DNA of 64,000 nucleotides. Source: Noviherbaspirillum massiliense JC206. GTDB lineage: Bacteria; Pseudomonadota; Gammaproteobacteria; Burkholderiales; Burkholderiaceae_D. The stretch spans positions 2,954,428-3,018,427 of the forward strand of contig NZ_HE978634.1 in the NCBI RefSeq assembly GCF_000312045.1, given 5' to 3'. Shown here one piece after another: positions 7,878 to 16,820 of this stretch. The notes beneath the pieces were generated by a model. That model did not search any database and had not been told where the DNA came from. It worked only from the letters and a program-made list of their open reading frames with translations. A program made the position numbers and the translations under genes. Position 1 is the stretch's first letter; each line of letters opens with the position of its first letter.

Positions 7878-9131
7878 CTATCCAAACCTGCGCTGCGCAT
7901 CCAGCGCCAGCCCGGCGCCGATGCTGCCGAACAGGTCGCCCTCCACCCGCTGCGCGTCCGGCAGCAGCGAGGCAATCCGCTTGCGCAGCATATGCACGCC
8001 GCTCGAGCCGCCCGTGAAGAACACCGTATCGACCGCTTCCGCCGGTACGGCGGCATTCCGAAGCAGTTCGCCGACTGCGGCTTCAATCGCCATCACCAGG
8101 TGCGTAATCGCCGCATCGAAATGCTCGCGCTCGACCAGCACCGTCTGCGGCGGGGGCAGGCGCTCCAGCTGCAGGGCAGTGACCGTCGCTTCGGAGAGGG
8201 CAATCTTTCCTTCTTCCACCTTCAGCGCGAGCCAATGGCCGTCGCGCTGCTGCACCAGTTGCAGCAGCCGGTCCAGCTTGTCGCGCTCGCGCGCGTCGCG
8301 CCGGAGGTCTTGCAATTCTTCCCAAGCCTTGCGGGTATAGGCGAGATTGATCGTGTGCCAGGTCGCCAGGTTGAAATAATGGCTGGATGGCATTTCTGCA
8401 TCGCTCGCCAGGCGCGAACCCATGCCGAGCCGGGGCATGACGGAAGACAGGCTGAGGTATTTGTCGAAATCGGTGCCGCCGATGTGCACGCCGGCGGTGG
8501 CGAGGATGTCGTCGCGACGGTCGGCTTTTTGGGCGCGCTGCGGAGACAGGCGCACGAGCGAAAAGTCGGAAGTGCCGCCACCGATATCGGCAATCAGCAC
8601 CAGCTGCTCGCGTTCGATTTCCGATTCATAGTCGAAGGCGGCGGCAATCGGCTCGTACTGGAAGGCGACTTCGCGGAATCCGGCGGCCTGCGCGATCTGC
8701 AGCAGGCTGGCTTCCGCCTGCTGGTCGGCCTTGAGGTCGTCGTCGATGAAATGCACCGGGCGGCCGAACACCGCATGCTCGAAGCTGCGGCCGGCAGCCT
8801 GTTCGGCGCGGCGCTTTAATTCGCCGATGAATTGCGCCAGCAGCTGGCGAAACGGGATGGCGCGCCCCTGCACTTCCGTCTGTCCGTCGAGGAGACTGGT
8901 GCCGAGCAGGCTTTTGAGCGAGCGCATCAGGCGCCCTTCATGCCCGGCAAGATAATCAGCCAGCGCGCCGCGGCCGAAACTCCATCTGTCTTCTTCCGCG
9001 TTGAAGAACACGGCGGAAGGCAGGGTGGTCTTGCCTTCCTCGAGCGGGAGCAGAGAAGGATGGCCGGGCCGGCACCAGCCGACGGTGGAATTGGAGGTGC
9101 CGAAATCGACGCCGCAAGCTCTGGCCATCAT
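7878..9131 (-). CDS. yegD: Hsp70-family chaperone, YegD type
   Basis: 417 residues covering only the actin-like ATPase region. It begins with the phosphate-binding GVDFGTSNST (residues 7-16) and carries IADIGGGTSDFSLVRL and FFTGGSSGV further on, with no C-terminal peptide-binding domain. This architecture and length match YegD, an atypical DnaK homologue whose client is not known. Two adjacent ATGs are possible (9131 or 9128). No DnaJ or GrpE partner is nearby. Confidence 0.87.
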   Translation of the reverse strand: MMARACGVDFGTSNSTVGWCRPGHPSLLPLEEGKTTLPSAVFFNAEEDRWSFGRGALADYLAGHEGRLMRSLKSLLGTSLLDGQTEVQGRAIPFRQLLAQFIGELKRRAEQAAGRSFEHAVFGRPVHFIDDDLKADQQAEASLLQIAQAAGFREVAFQYEPIAAAFDYESEIEREQLVLIADIGGGTSDFSLVRLSPQRAQKADRRDDILATAGVHIGGTDFDKYLSLSSVMPRLGMGSRLASDAEMPSSHYFNLATWHTINLAYTRKAWEELQDLRRDARERDKLDRLLQLVQQRDGHWLALKVEEGKIALSEATVTALQLERLPPPQTVLVEREHFDAAITHLVMAIEAAVGELLRNAAVPAEAVDTVFFTGGSSGVHMLRKRIASLLPDAQRVEGDLFGSIGAGLALDAQRRFG

Positions 9132-9277
9132 TAAAAAACATTACCGTTTGGAAAGAGCGACATCATAGGGCAATGTGCCGCCGCTGTGTACAAGGACGGA
9201 GGGAATTGCACCGGAAAGTGGCGCGGATGATGCGGCATCCCATCGGTTTGCCGCATTTCCTTGCCTGTCTGTCAGCC

Positions 9278-10450
9278 TTATTTGTCGCTATTCCAGACCA
9301 CGGCATTGTCGACCGCGTACAGCTTGCAGGGTGCCTGGCTGGTCTTCTGGCAGTCGGCCAGCACCTGGCTCGGCGGATCATCGCCATCTTCCGCCCAGCT
9401 CCATGCGCCGGAAGAAGACAGGGCGAAGGCGCGCGGCAGCGGCTTGCTCAGGAATTCCTTGTACTGCTGGCGGCCACGGTCCCGCAGGTAGGGAACGGCA
9501 TCGACATTATCCAGCGACGCGTAGTTGGTCGCGGCGACCTGCGGCTCATCCGACAGTGCCACCACCTCTTCGGTCGGCATGCCGAGTTCCTTCAAAAACT
9601 TTTCGGTTTCCGGCCACCAGATCTGCACGCCGTCGCGGCTGCCGGCCATGCCGTGCGCATCGTTCTTGAACGCGCCGTAGGCGACCAGCTTCGCATGTCC
9701 GCCCGCGCTCACATAGGCGTCGCGCAGGCGCGCCGCCAGTTCGGGGCCGAAGTGCTGGTCGTTCTGGCCATAGAACCAGATGCTCGGCAGCGTCGTCTTC
9801 GCGCCGAAATCATTGAAGGCCTTCACCAGGGAATCCTGCCAGTCGCAACCGGCACCATGCATTTTCAGGCCGCCGGCGAAATTGATCAGGCCCTTGACAC
9901 CCGGGATACTGCGCGTGCCGAAGGCGATCGTGGCCAGGCCGCCATAGGATTGGCCGGCCACGATGATGCGGTCCTTGTCGACCCAGGGCTGGGTACGCAG
10001 GTATTCGAGCACGCCCTGCAGGTCGTCGGCCTGCGTCTGGCCGTTGCCGATCATGTCGCAGCCATGCTCGACATATTCACCGGTCGACTCGGCAAACCCT
10101 TTGCGCATCGGCACGACGACAGCATAGCCGCGCTTGACGAATTCGCGGCTGATCACCACGAAGCGGTCGCGTCCCTGATTATGCGGATCGCCGAGAGCCT
10201 TGCCGTGGTTCATTACCACCAGCGGGAAGGGCCCCGGGCCGGGTGGCGTGAAGATGGTGGTTTCGAGTTGCACATTGTCACCGCCGGACACCACCGGCAC
10301 CATGACAACTTGTTCATTCAGTGCGGTATTGAGGGTGACTGCCTGGCTGCGGTAGGGGGAGCCGACGAGACTCAATCCGAGAACGGCCATGGCGAGAAAG
10401 GTTGTGAGTTTCCTGCTTTTCTTTGCTTGAATTGGGGAAGAATTTGTCAT
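9278..10450 (-). CDS. Secreted dienelactone-hydrolase-like alpha/beta hydrolase
   Basis: 390 residues starting at the ATG at 10450; the upstream extension in frame is unlikely to be translated. Residues 14-37 form a signal peptide. The alpha/beta hydrolase fold shows VVMNHGK (oxyanion region), the nucleophile elbow AGQSYGG with Ser168, and a late NDAHG histidine. A C-terminal part with AFALSSSGAWSWA, then CKLYAVDNAVVW, recurs in related proteobacterial proteins. It probably hydrolyses an ester in the periplasm; the substrate is not predictable. Confidence 0.82.
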   Translation of the reverse strand: MTNSSPIQAKKSRKLTTFLAMAVLGLSLVGSPYRSQAVTLNTALNEQVVMVPVVSGGDNVQLETTIFTPPGPGPFPLVVMNHGKALGDPHNQGRDRFVVISREFVKRGYAVVVPMRKGFAESTGEYVEHGCDMIGNGQTQADDLQGVLEYLRTQPWVDKDRIIVAGQSYGGLATIAFGTRSIPGVKGLINFAGGLKMHGAGCDWQDSLVKAFNDFGAKTTLPSIWFYGQNDQHFGPELAARLRDAYVSAGGHAKLVAYGAFKNDAHGMAGSRDGVQIWWPETEKFLKELGMPTEEVVALSDEPQVAATNYASLDNVDAVPYLRDRGRQQYKEFLSKPLPRAFALSSSGAWSWAEDGDDPPSQVLADCQKTSQAPCKLYAVDNAVVWNSDK

Positions 10451-10645
10451 ACATCTGAAACTGGTTTGAACTGCACACAAACCGGCTCGCGATGCGAACC
10501 GCCGAGGGGCTTTGCTTCGTGCGGGCGGCGTGCTGGGAACAGCACCGCATGTCCAATGAGCAAGGGCACAAGCGAAGCGAGGACGGCGTGTAATCAGGAT
10601 GATACTGGGCAACTCTTGATGACACGCAACGTTGCCCATTCTAAA

Positions 10646-10667
10646 TATTGACTGGGGGCAGTCAATA
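10646..10667. promoter_or_regulatory. Perfect palindrome, possible operator
   Basis: TATTGACTG and its exact reverse complement CAGTCAATA are separated by GGGG, giving an 18-base palindrome in 22 bp. The spacing and symmetry suit a dimeric repressor or activator, and TTGACT also resembles a -35 box. It lies about 200 bases upstream of the hydrolase start and about 330 upstream of the small gene. The cognate regulator is unknown. Confidence 0.45.
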
Positions 10668-10830
10668 CTCGTTTATGCAATGGAGAAAGGTTTTTTTGAA
10701 GAAAGGTGTACGACAGGCAAGGAGATTGCGCGCGTCATTAGAGGAAGTGCAAGGAATGCGTGGATTTCCTTTGAACATTCCTTAACAGGAAGGTAGAAAC
10801 TGAAATGTCCCGGACACGAGCGGGATCAAT

Positions 10831-10869
10831 AAAAAAAGAGCGCACCTGCCTCGGCTGCAGCAGTGCGCT
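10831..10869 (-). terminator. Putative rho-independent terminator, minus strand
   Basis: Arms AGCGCAC (10839-10845) and GTGCGCT (10863-10869) form a hairpin. Read on the minus strand it is followed by CTC and seven T residues (10831-10837). It would stop transcripts coming from the right, for example read-through from the DUF429 gene. The loop is rather long (17 nt), so confidence is moderate. Confidence 0.5.
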
Positions 10870-10994
10870 TTGTGGAGGAGACCCAGGCGCCGCATTTCAA
10901 AAAATGCGCGGGAGCGGATTTGTTTTTTCTAACCCTGCAACCTTCCCGTTACCTGCTGGTCAATGTGTCACCGAGTACTTGAAAGGAAGGACCT

Positions 10995-11246
10995 ATGAAA
11001 GTTGACGTTTACAAGCGCCCGGAGAACGAAGGGAGATATTCCTATCTTGCCGTCCCTGAAGGGAGGCCCATTCCGGAGGAGGCTACGAGTATCGAGTGGG
11101 AGACCGCCGAGCAGAATATCGATCTCGATCCGAACAATGAACCCGTGCTTGGCCTGTCGCCGGAAGATGCGCTGCAGCAGATCGACGCGAAAGGCTATGC
11201 CATTTCACGAGTGCACGATAAGGTCTGGCTCGGGCCGAGCGTCTAA
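10995..11246 (+). CDS. Small conserved protein, possibly DUF6139
   Basis: 83 residues, soluble and acidic, with GGAAGGA five bases before the ATG. It begins MKVDVYKRPENEGRYSYLAV and continues with PEGRPIPEEAT; the C-terminal part ends in DAKGYAISRVHDKVWLG. The layout fits short DUF6139-type proteins I associate with Oxalobacteraceae, a memory-based match that needs a profile search. Function is unknown. It stands alone between two divergently or convergently placed neighbours. Confidence 0.78.
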   Translation: MKVDVYKRPENEGRYSYLAVPEGRPIPEEATSIEWETAEQNIDLDPNNEPVLGLSPEDALQQIDAKGYAISRVHDKVWLGPSV

Positions 11247-11385
11247 AAGCCTGCCCAAACACCATACGAAGCAAACCGATATTTGGCCGAGGCGCACGTC
11301 AGTACGAACGGTACTTCGAGCACCGCAGGCCGAATAGAGGCACGCACATCAAGTTTGCAAACAGGCTGAAACCCTTGCGCACGCT

Positions 11386-12237
11386 TTAGCCGGAGCATCC
11401 TCCGGCTTCTGCCGCCCCCGCATCCAGTGCTGCAGGGATCGCACCCGCGGTCCATCCCTCGACTGGATCAATTTCAGGCGGCAATCCGAAATGCGGCCGC
11501 TGCACCGCCCAGGCTGCGGCGACCGCGCACAACACCGCATCCAGCCAATCCGCCGTTCCATCTTCAATCATCCGTTGCCGCAATGACGGCACAGCATGCA
11601 GCCGTATGCCAAAAGGATGCGTGCCTGCCTCGAGCGCGTGCACGATCTCTTCACGCGCGGCTTGCCGCTGCAGTGTCTGTTTCGCACGCTCGTCGCTCTT
11701 GTAGGATGCACGTGTCACAGCCCGCGCCACCAGGCCGGGATAGCCTTCCAGCGCAATACGCTGCGGGTCGCCCGCATGCAAGCCATACACCGTCACGCCT
11801 GCGTCCAATAGGCGCGGCGTGCCTTCATGGAACATGTAGGCCACTGGCGGATTGACCCATTTCATTGAAGGACTGGAACCGGCGGGGCCATCGGTGACGC
11901 GGTGCGCGAACTTGTTGCCGACCGGTCGCGCGTCGCAAAAAGCCTTGAAGGTCTCGCGCAATGCAGCCCGCGGCATGGCAGCGCAATGCCGGACCAGTTC
12001 CGCCCAGGTCTGCGGCCAGCCGAGATGTTCGACCAGTTCACGCGACAGGCCGAAGGGAAAATCGAATGCGCCCACCCAGGGACCGGGCTGGCGCAGCCAG
12101 TCTTCATAGGACGTCCAGTCAGGATGTTCGGCGATGCGCTCGACATGCAAGACATTGCCGTCGCTGTGACCGTGCGCCACCGTGATCGGCTTGGCGCGGC
12201 GGGGAGAGGAAGTGAAATCGACACCGACGATATGCAT
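11386..12237 (-). CDS. DUF429 family protein (RNase H-like fold predicted)
   Basis: 283 residues starting at MHIVGVDFTSSP, where the GVDFTSS motif is the usual N-terminal strand of DUF429 and carries an acidic residue in an RNase H-like fold. Internal landmarks are WVGAFDFPFGLSR and a late DWLDAVLCAVAAAW. The frame stays open to 12360, but the family start lies at 12237. DUF429 proteins are predicted nucleases; activity has not been shown for this type, so the role stays open. Confidence 0.83.
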   Translation of the reverse strand: MHIVGVDFTSSPRRAKPITVAHGHSDGNVLHVERIAEHPDWTSYEDWLRQPGPWVGAFDFPFGLSRELVEHLGWPQTWAELVRHCAAMPRAALRETFKAFCDARPVGNKFAHRVTDGPAGSSPSMKWVNPPVAYMFHEGTPRLLDAGVTVYGLHAGDPQRIALEGYPGLVARAVTRASYKSDERAKQTLQRQAAREEIVHALEAGTHPFGIRLHAVPSLRQRMIEDGTADWLDAVLCAVAAAWAVQRPHFGLPPEIDPVEGWTAGAIPAALDAGAAEAGGCSG

Positions 12238-12385
12238 GCCGGGAGTGTAGCGCCACTTTCCCAGTGCTGGTGTGCAAGGCTTGTTGCAACACAAGACATG
12301 GTTCGCTTCGGGAATTATCGATTGGAAAAGCCTCTCCAATGCAATATGTCTTTCATGCATTGCGAACTATGAAAGTCTTTTCTTC

Positions 12386-13810
12386 ATGAAGCGCCGCTCC
12401 TGGCTGCATTTGCTGTCCGGTCTTGTGCTGAGGCACGGCTGGCCCCTGCTGCTTTTGCCGCTCGCTGCTTGCGCCACCCTGCCCGATGTCAGCTATCTGC
12501 GCGACGAAGAGCTGATACCGCGCAACCGGCCGCAGATCGCCGACGGGCAGGGTACCCTGCCTGCAGGAAAAAGCCAGGCACTGCTGAGCCGGCTGAAGGC
12601 GCAGGTCGATCCCACTGCCATCCTGACCCGGCACATCAAGGCGGAAGAAGCGATCAGCAACAAGCCGCTGGTGGCAGGCAACAAGGTGACGCTATTGGAT
12701 GATGGTCCGCAGACCATGCGCGCCATGCTGGCTGCGATCCGCGAAGCGCGCAGGCACATCCACCTCGAGACTTATATCTTCGAAGACGATGAAGTGGGGC
12801 GCGCTCTCGCCGACCTGCTGATCAGGAAGCATGCGGAAGGTGTGCAGGTGAGCGTGATCTACGACAGCGTGGGAACGCTGGACACGCCGCGGGAATTCTT
12901 CGAGCGCCTGCGCGCGGCAGGCATCGGCTTGCTGGAATTCAATCCGGTCAACCCGATGCGCGCGCACGACGACTGGGAAATCAACCAGCGCGATCATCGC
13001 AAGATCCTGATCGTCGACGGACGCATCGCGTTTACCGGCGGCGTGAACATCAGCCGGGTGTATGGCAAGAGTGCGCTACTTGGCAGCAAGAGCGGCAAGC
13101 CGCCGAAGGACCCCAAGCAAGCCGTCTGGCGCGATACCCACATGCAGATCGAAGGGCCGGCGGTGGGGGAAATCCAGAAGCTGTTCCTGGAAACCTGGCG
13201 TCTGAAAACCGGCACCGCCTTGCCGGATGCAGACTTCTTCCCGCCCCTCAAGCCGCAGGGCCAGGCCCTGGTACGCGCCATCGGCAGCATCGCGGAGAAG
13301 GAGGATTACACGATCTACAAGACGTATATTTCCGCCTTCGCCAATGCCAGCAACTACATCCATCTCACCACCGCCTATTTTTCCCCCGACCGGCAGGTCG
13401 TCGATGCGCTGATCGATGCCGCCCATCGCGGAGTCGACGTGCAAATCGTGTTTCCCAGCTTTTCCGACAACAGCTTCATGGTCTACGCCAGCCGCTCCTA
13501 CTACCAGGAATTGCTCGATGCCGGCATCCGCGTGTATGAGCGGCAAGGCGCCATGCTGCATGCCAAGACCGCCGTGATCGACGACGTGTGGTCGACGATC
13601 GGCTCCACCAATATCGACATCCGCAGCTTCCTCCACAATGACGAAGTCAATGCCGTGGTGCTCGATATCGGTTTCGCCCGGCAGATGGAAGCGCTGTTCC
13701 AGCGGGATGTCCGGGAATCGGTGGAAGTTTCCCGGGAACGCTGGGCGCAGCGCGGCGTGACGGAGCGCCTGCGCGAGTGGGGCGTGAGGATGTTCAACTA
13801 CTGGCTGTAA
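12386..13810 (+). CDS. Cardiolipin-synthase-like phospholipase D lipoprotein
   Basis: 474 residues. The N-terminus is a lipoprotein signal with lipobox LAAC (Cys29). Two HKD motifs are intact: HRKILIVD at residues 204-211 and HAKTAVIDD beginning at His392, each followed by a GG or GST phosphate-binding stretch. Such enzymes transfer phosphatidyl groups, either joining phosphatidylglycerols to cardiolipin or hydrolysing phospholipids. Lipid anchoring suggests action at the periplasmic face. Divergent from the DUF429 gene with a 148-bp gap. Confidence 0.88.
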   Translation: MKRRSWLHLLSGLVLRHGWPLLLLPLAACATLPDVSYLRDEELIPRNRPQIADGQGTLPAGKSQALLSRLKAQVDPTAILTRHIKAEEAISNKPLVAGNKVTLLDDGPQTMRAMLAAIREARRHIHLETYIFEDDEVGRALADLLIRKHAEGVQVSVIYDSVGTLDTPREFFERLRAAGIGLLEFNPVNPMRAHDDWEINQRDHRKILIVDGRIAFTGGVNISRVYGKSALLGSKSGKPPKDPKQAVWRDTHMQIEGPAVGEIQKLFLETWRLKTGTALPDADFFPPLKPQGQALVRAIGSIAEKEDYTIYKTYISAFANASNYIHLTTAYFSPDRQVVDALIDAAHRGVDVQIVFPSFSDNSFMVYASRSYYQELLDAGIRVYERQGAMLHAKTAVIDDVWSTIGSTNIDIRSFLHNDEVNAVVLDIGFARQMEALFQRDVRESVEVSRERWAQRGVTERLREWGVRMFNYWL

Positions 13811-13993
13811 GGGGCAGCCGCTGCAGGCGGGAAAAATTTCTGCCGCCGCTGCGCGGCAGGCAGCTTCCTCCGCGGCATGTGCAGTTCCCGCTCTCTTTTC
13901 CGAAAATTCCGGTCAATGCGGAACCAATGCCTGTTGTCCGGTGCCCGAATACAAACCGACGTATTCGAGACCACCAGGGAGGCGGCCAAGGCC

Positions 13994-14536
13994 ATGGACC
14001 ACCGCATCGAGGCAATCATGCCCCCCAACTACCGCTCCTTTCATTGGGCCGGCTATTGCATCGGCTTTGCCCTCGGCGGATTCTTCGATGGCATCCTGCT
14101 GCACCAGGTACTGCAGTGGCACCATTTCCTGAGCGGATGGACGCAAACGCCATTCAACGACCCGCGCATCCAGATCCTCGCGGATGGCCTGTTCCATGCG
14201 GCGATGTATGTCATTGCCGCCGTCGGCATCTGGAAGCTGGTGCGGGCGCGCCATGTATTTGCGCTGAAGGCGGCCAACCGGATGCTCGGAGCCAACGCGC
14301 TGATCGGCTTTGGCAGCTGGCATGTGCTCGACAGCGTGCTGTCGCACTGGATACTGGGCATCCATCATGTGCGCATGGATGTGCCGGACCGGCTGTTCTG
14401 GGATGTGCTGTGGTTCCTGCTGTTCGGTGTGCTGTTCGTGGCAGCCGGCATCCTGCTGCGCCGCTGGCGCGAACCGCCCCCGTCCGGGAAGGACCGGCGT
14501 GCCAGGTCGCGCTCCGCCATCGGCCCGGCACTTTGA
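13994..14536 (+). CDS. DUF2243 membrane protein
   Basis: About 180 residues with four hydrophobic segments. The DUF2243 pattern is clear: GFALGGFFDGILLHQVLQWHH near the N-terminus, then LFHAAMYVIA and GSWHVLDSVLSHWILGIHHVR. The histidine-rich motifs within membrane helices suggest metal or haem binding, but no activity is established. The start at 13994 uses AGGGAGG at 13976-13982; ATGs at 13916 and 14018 are alternatives. It converges on the CHRD lipoprotein gene. Confidence 0.82.
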   Translation: MDHRIEAIMPPNYRSFHWAGYCIGFALGGFFDGILLHQVLQWHHFLSGWTQTPFNDPRIQILADGLFHAAMYVIAAVGIWKLVRARHVFALKAANRMLGANALIGFGSWHVLDSVLSHWILGIHHVRMDVPDRLFWDVLWFLLFGVLFVAAGILLRRWREPPPSGKDRRARSRSAIGPAL

Positions 14537-14584
14537 CTGCCGCGGCGCAGGCGAACGATACCCGCATGCCGACAGGGAAGCCAG

Positions 14585-15196
14585 CTAGAACAGGATGAGG
14601 AGCCCGATCCTGACATGGTCATGATCGTCTTCCGCGATCCGCCGTAATTGCTGCAGCTGCAATTCTATGGTGAGCGACTGCTGCCGCCATTGCTTCAAAC
14701 GCTCTATCTGTCCACCTGAAGGAAATTCCCATTGCACCTGCCCGCGGATTTCCCCGGCAGGAAAGGCTGCGCTCTGCACCTCCAGGTAGAAATTCCCTGC
14801 CTGCAGCGATGAGAGCTGGGTGTGGGTAATGCCGGCGCGCGCGCTCCAGATGCCGGTGCCGCCGGTACTTGATTCGGAGGCGAGCGCCAGTACCAGCGGG
14901 CCATTGCTGCCCGGCCGCCCTTCCCGCAACTGCACGGCAGTGGCGGCGACACCATTGGCAATCACGCTGGCGGTCAGAGTGTGCGAGTCGGGCTCGTAAG
15001 TCAGCAGGCCGTCCGCACTCGCCGCGCTTCCCGTGGCCGGGACAACCTGGTTGCCCGTCAGCATGGTGCTGAAGGCCTGCGGCAGGTCGTCATGCCCGCC
15101 GCCGCATGCGGCAAGCAGCAGGACTGCGCCAAGCAGCAGCGAAAAGCACATGTACCGTGCGGCGCCGGCAAATTGCGCGGAAATCATGGCTTTCAT
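14585..15196 (-). CDS. CHRD-domain lipoprotein
   Basis: 203 residues with a lipoprotein signal (lipobox LLAAC, Cys31). Residues from about 40 to 155 form a CHRD domain: FSTMLTGNQVVPATGSAASADG, GLLTYEPDSHTL, and AGNFYLEVQSAAFPAGEIRGQV, close to the typical ending of CHRD repeats. The C-terminal 45 residues are polar and unusual. CHRD domains occur in secreted proteins across bacteria and animals; the bacterial function is unknown. Divergent from the PQQ-type dehydrogenase lipoprotein, so a shared promoter region is likely. Confidence 0.85.
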   Translation of the reverse strand: MKAMISAQFAGAARYMCFSLLLGAVLLLAACGGGHDDLPQAFSTMLTGNQVVPATGSAASADGLLTYEPDSHTLTASVIANGVAATAVQLREGRPGSNGPLVLALASESSTGGTGIWSARAGITHTQLSSLQAGNFYLEVQSAAFPAGEIRGQVQWEFPSGGQIERLKQWRQQSLTIELQLQQLRRIAEDDHDHVRIGLLILF

Positions 15197-15354
15197 TGGA
15201 TCACCCGCCTTCTTCGTTTCGCCCTTGATGCAATCGGACTAACACAAGCATGCAAATTTGCTTTGACAAATTGCAATGAAATTGAACCAACATATCAAAA
15301 GACTATCTGATTTTTCCTTGCCTTTTTCTGCCTGTCCAGCAGGTGCCCCACGTC

Positions 15355-16755
15355 ATGAAAACCGCGAAGAAAATATCATCGGGCCGTCTCCCGAAAGGTG
15401 CGCTGCTGACCATGTTATCCGCCTTCCTGTGCCTCGGCATGCTGGCTGCCTGCGGAGAGGGCGGTGGAGGCAGCAAAGCCTCGCCGAGCAGCGCCTCTTC
15501 CGCGAGCGCGCCGGCTGCAGCAAGCGTTCAGCAAACCCTGGAAGTACCGAGCACTCTGGCCAGCGGAACCTTCTCCAGCGCAAGGACGCTTAATGTGCCT
15601 CCCGGCATGGGCATCCGCCTGTGGGCACGGGTTGACAATGCCCGCTTCCTCGCACTTGCGCCGAATGGCGACGTGCTGGTGTCGATCCCGGATTCGGGCG
15701 AAGTGCGGCTCCTGCGCGAGCGGCCCGGCGATGTGCCGCAGGAATTCAGCTTCGCCACCGGCCTGCGCAATCCGCACGACATGGTGTTCCACACCATCGG
15801 CAACGTGACCTATCTCTATATTGCCGAATCCAACCGCGTCACGCGCTCGGTCTATCAGCCGGGCGACACGACCAGCGCCGCGCGCGAAGTGGTGGTGGAC
15901 AATCTGCCGGATTCCTCGTCGCCGGAGCTCGGCGGCACTTACGGACACGAGCTGAAGAATATTGCGGTGGGGCCGGACCACAAGCTGTATGTGTCGATCG
16001 GTTCCAACTGCAATGCCTGCGTCGAAGATACCCAGGCCAACCCGGTGCGCGGCGCGATTTACCAGTATGACGCCGATGGCAGCAATGGCCGGCTGTTCGC
16101 GCGCGGCCTGCGCAATGCGGAAGGCCTTGACTTCCTGCCGGTCACCAATACCTTGTGGGTCACCGTCAACAACCGCGATGAAATCAAGTATCCCTTCGCC
16201 AATGACTTCGACGGCGATGGCAGCATCGACCTCGGAAAGATCATCGATGCCTTTGTCGATGACAATCCGCCGGACCTGTTCACGGCGGTAGGTGATGGTG
16301 CGAATTACGGCTGGCCATTCTGCAACAGCCTGCCCAATGCCAGCATGGCGAACCTGGAATTCGCGAACGACGCCGACCTCAATCTCAACGGCTCGAACTT
16401 CGATTGCGCACGCGCGACCCGCGCCTCCAAGGGGATCGCTGCGCATTCCGCGCCGCTCGGCTTCAGCTTCCTGCAAAACAGCAACGTTGCACCCGCATTC
16501 CGCCAGGGTGCGGTCGTTGCCTTGCATGGCTGCTGGAATTGCACCACGCTCAGCGCCGGCTACAAGGTCATGTTCTTTCCCTTCGATGGTGCCGGCAACG
16601 CGGGTGCGGGCATTGACCTGGTCAGCGGCTTCGTGATCGATCCGGTAGCACGCGACGTCTGGGGACGGCCGGTAGACGCCATCGCCGACGGCAAGGGCAA
16701 TATCCTGATCTCGGACGATTTCGCGGGGGCGATTTACCAGCTGTACCAGAAGTAA
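15355..16755 (+). CDS. PQQ-dependent sugar dehydrogenase-like lipoprotein
   Basis: 466 residues starting at ATG 15355 (a GTG lies at 15343). The signal peptide ends at lipobox LAAC (Cys33), then a Gly/Ser/Ala linker. The rest is a six-bladed beta-propeller of the soluble glucose/sorbosone dehydrogenase family: GLRNPHDMVFH, YGHELKNIAVGPDHKLYVSIGSNC, GLRNAEGLDFLP and a final GNILISDDFAGAIYQLY. Such proteins oxidise sugars with PQQ in the periplasm, but PQQ binding is not certain here. Several cysteines (NCNAC, GCWNC) may form disulfides. Confidence 0.83.
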   Translation: MKTAKKISSGRLPKGALLTMLSAFLCLGMLAACGEGGGGSKASPSSASSASAPAAASVQQTLEVPSTLASGTFSSARTLNVPPGMGIRLWARVDNARFLALAPNGDVLVSIPDSGEVRLLRERPGDVPQEFSFATGLRNPHDMVFHTIGNVTYLYIAESNRVTRSVYQPGDTTSAAREVVVDNLPDSSSPELGGTYGHELKNIAVGPDHKLYVSIGSNCNACVEDTQANPVRGAIYQYDADGSNGRLFARGLRNAEGLDFLPVTNTLWVTVNNRDEIKYPFANDFDGDGSIDLGKIIDAFVDDNPPDLFTAVGDGANYGWPFCNSLPNASMANLEFANDADLNLNGSNFDCARATRASKGIAAHSAPLGFSFLQNSNVAPAFRQGAVVALHGCWNCTTLSAGYKVMFFPFDGAGNAGAGIDLVSGFVIDPVARDVWGRPVDAIADGKGNILISDDFAGAIYQLYQK

Positions 16756-16820
16756 GGCTTCCTGCCGCGCGAAACTGAACAGCACCGGCTTATCGCTGTC
16801 GAACCTGCGGAGGGTTCAAC

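Larger units (their letters stand above)
10451..10994. other. 544-bp intergenic region
   Basis: No convincing gene was found between the hydrolase (minus strand) and the small gene at 10995 (plus strand). It should hold two divergent promoters. Two structures stand out, listed separately: a perfect operator-like palindrome at 10646-10667 and a terminator-like hairpin oriented to the minus strand at 10831-10869. Confidence 0.6.
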
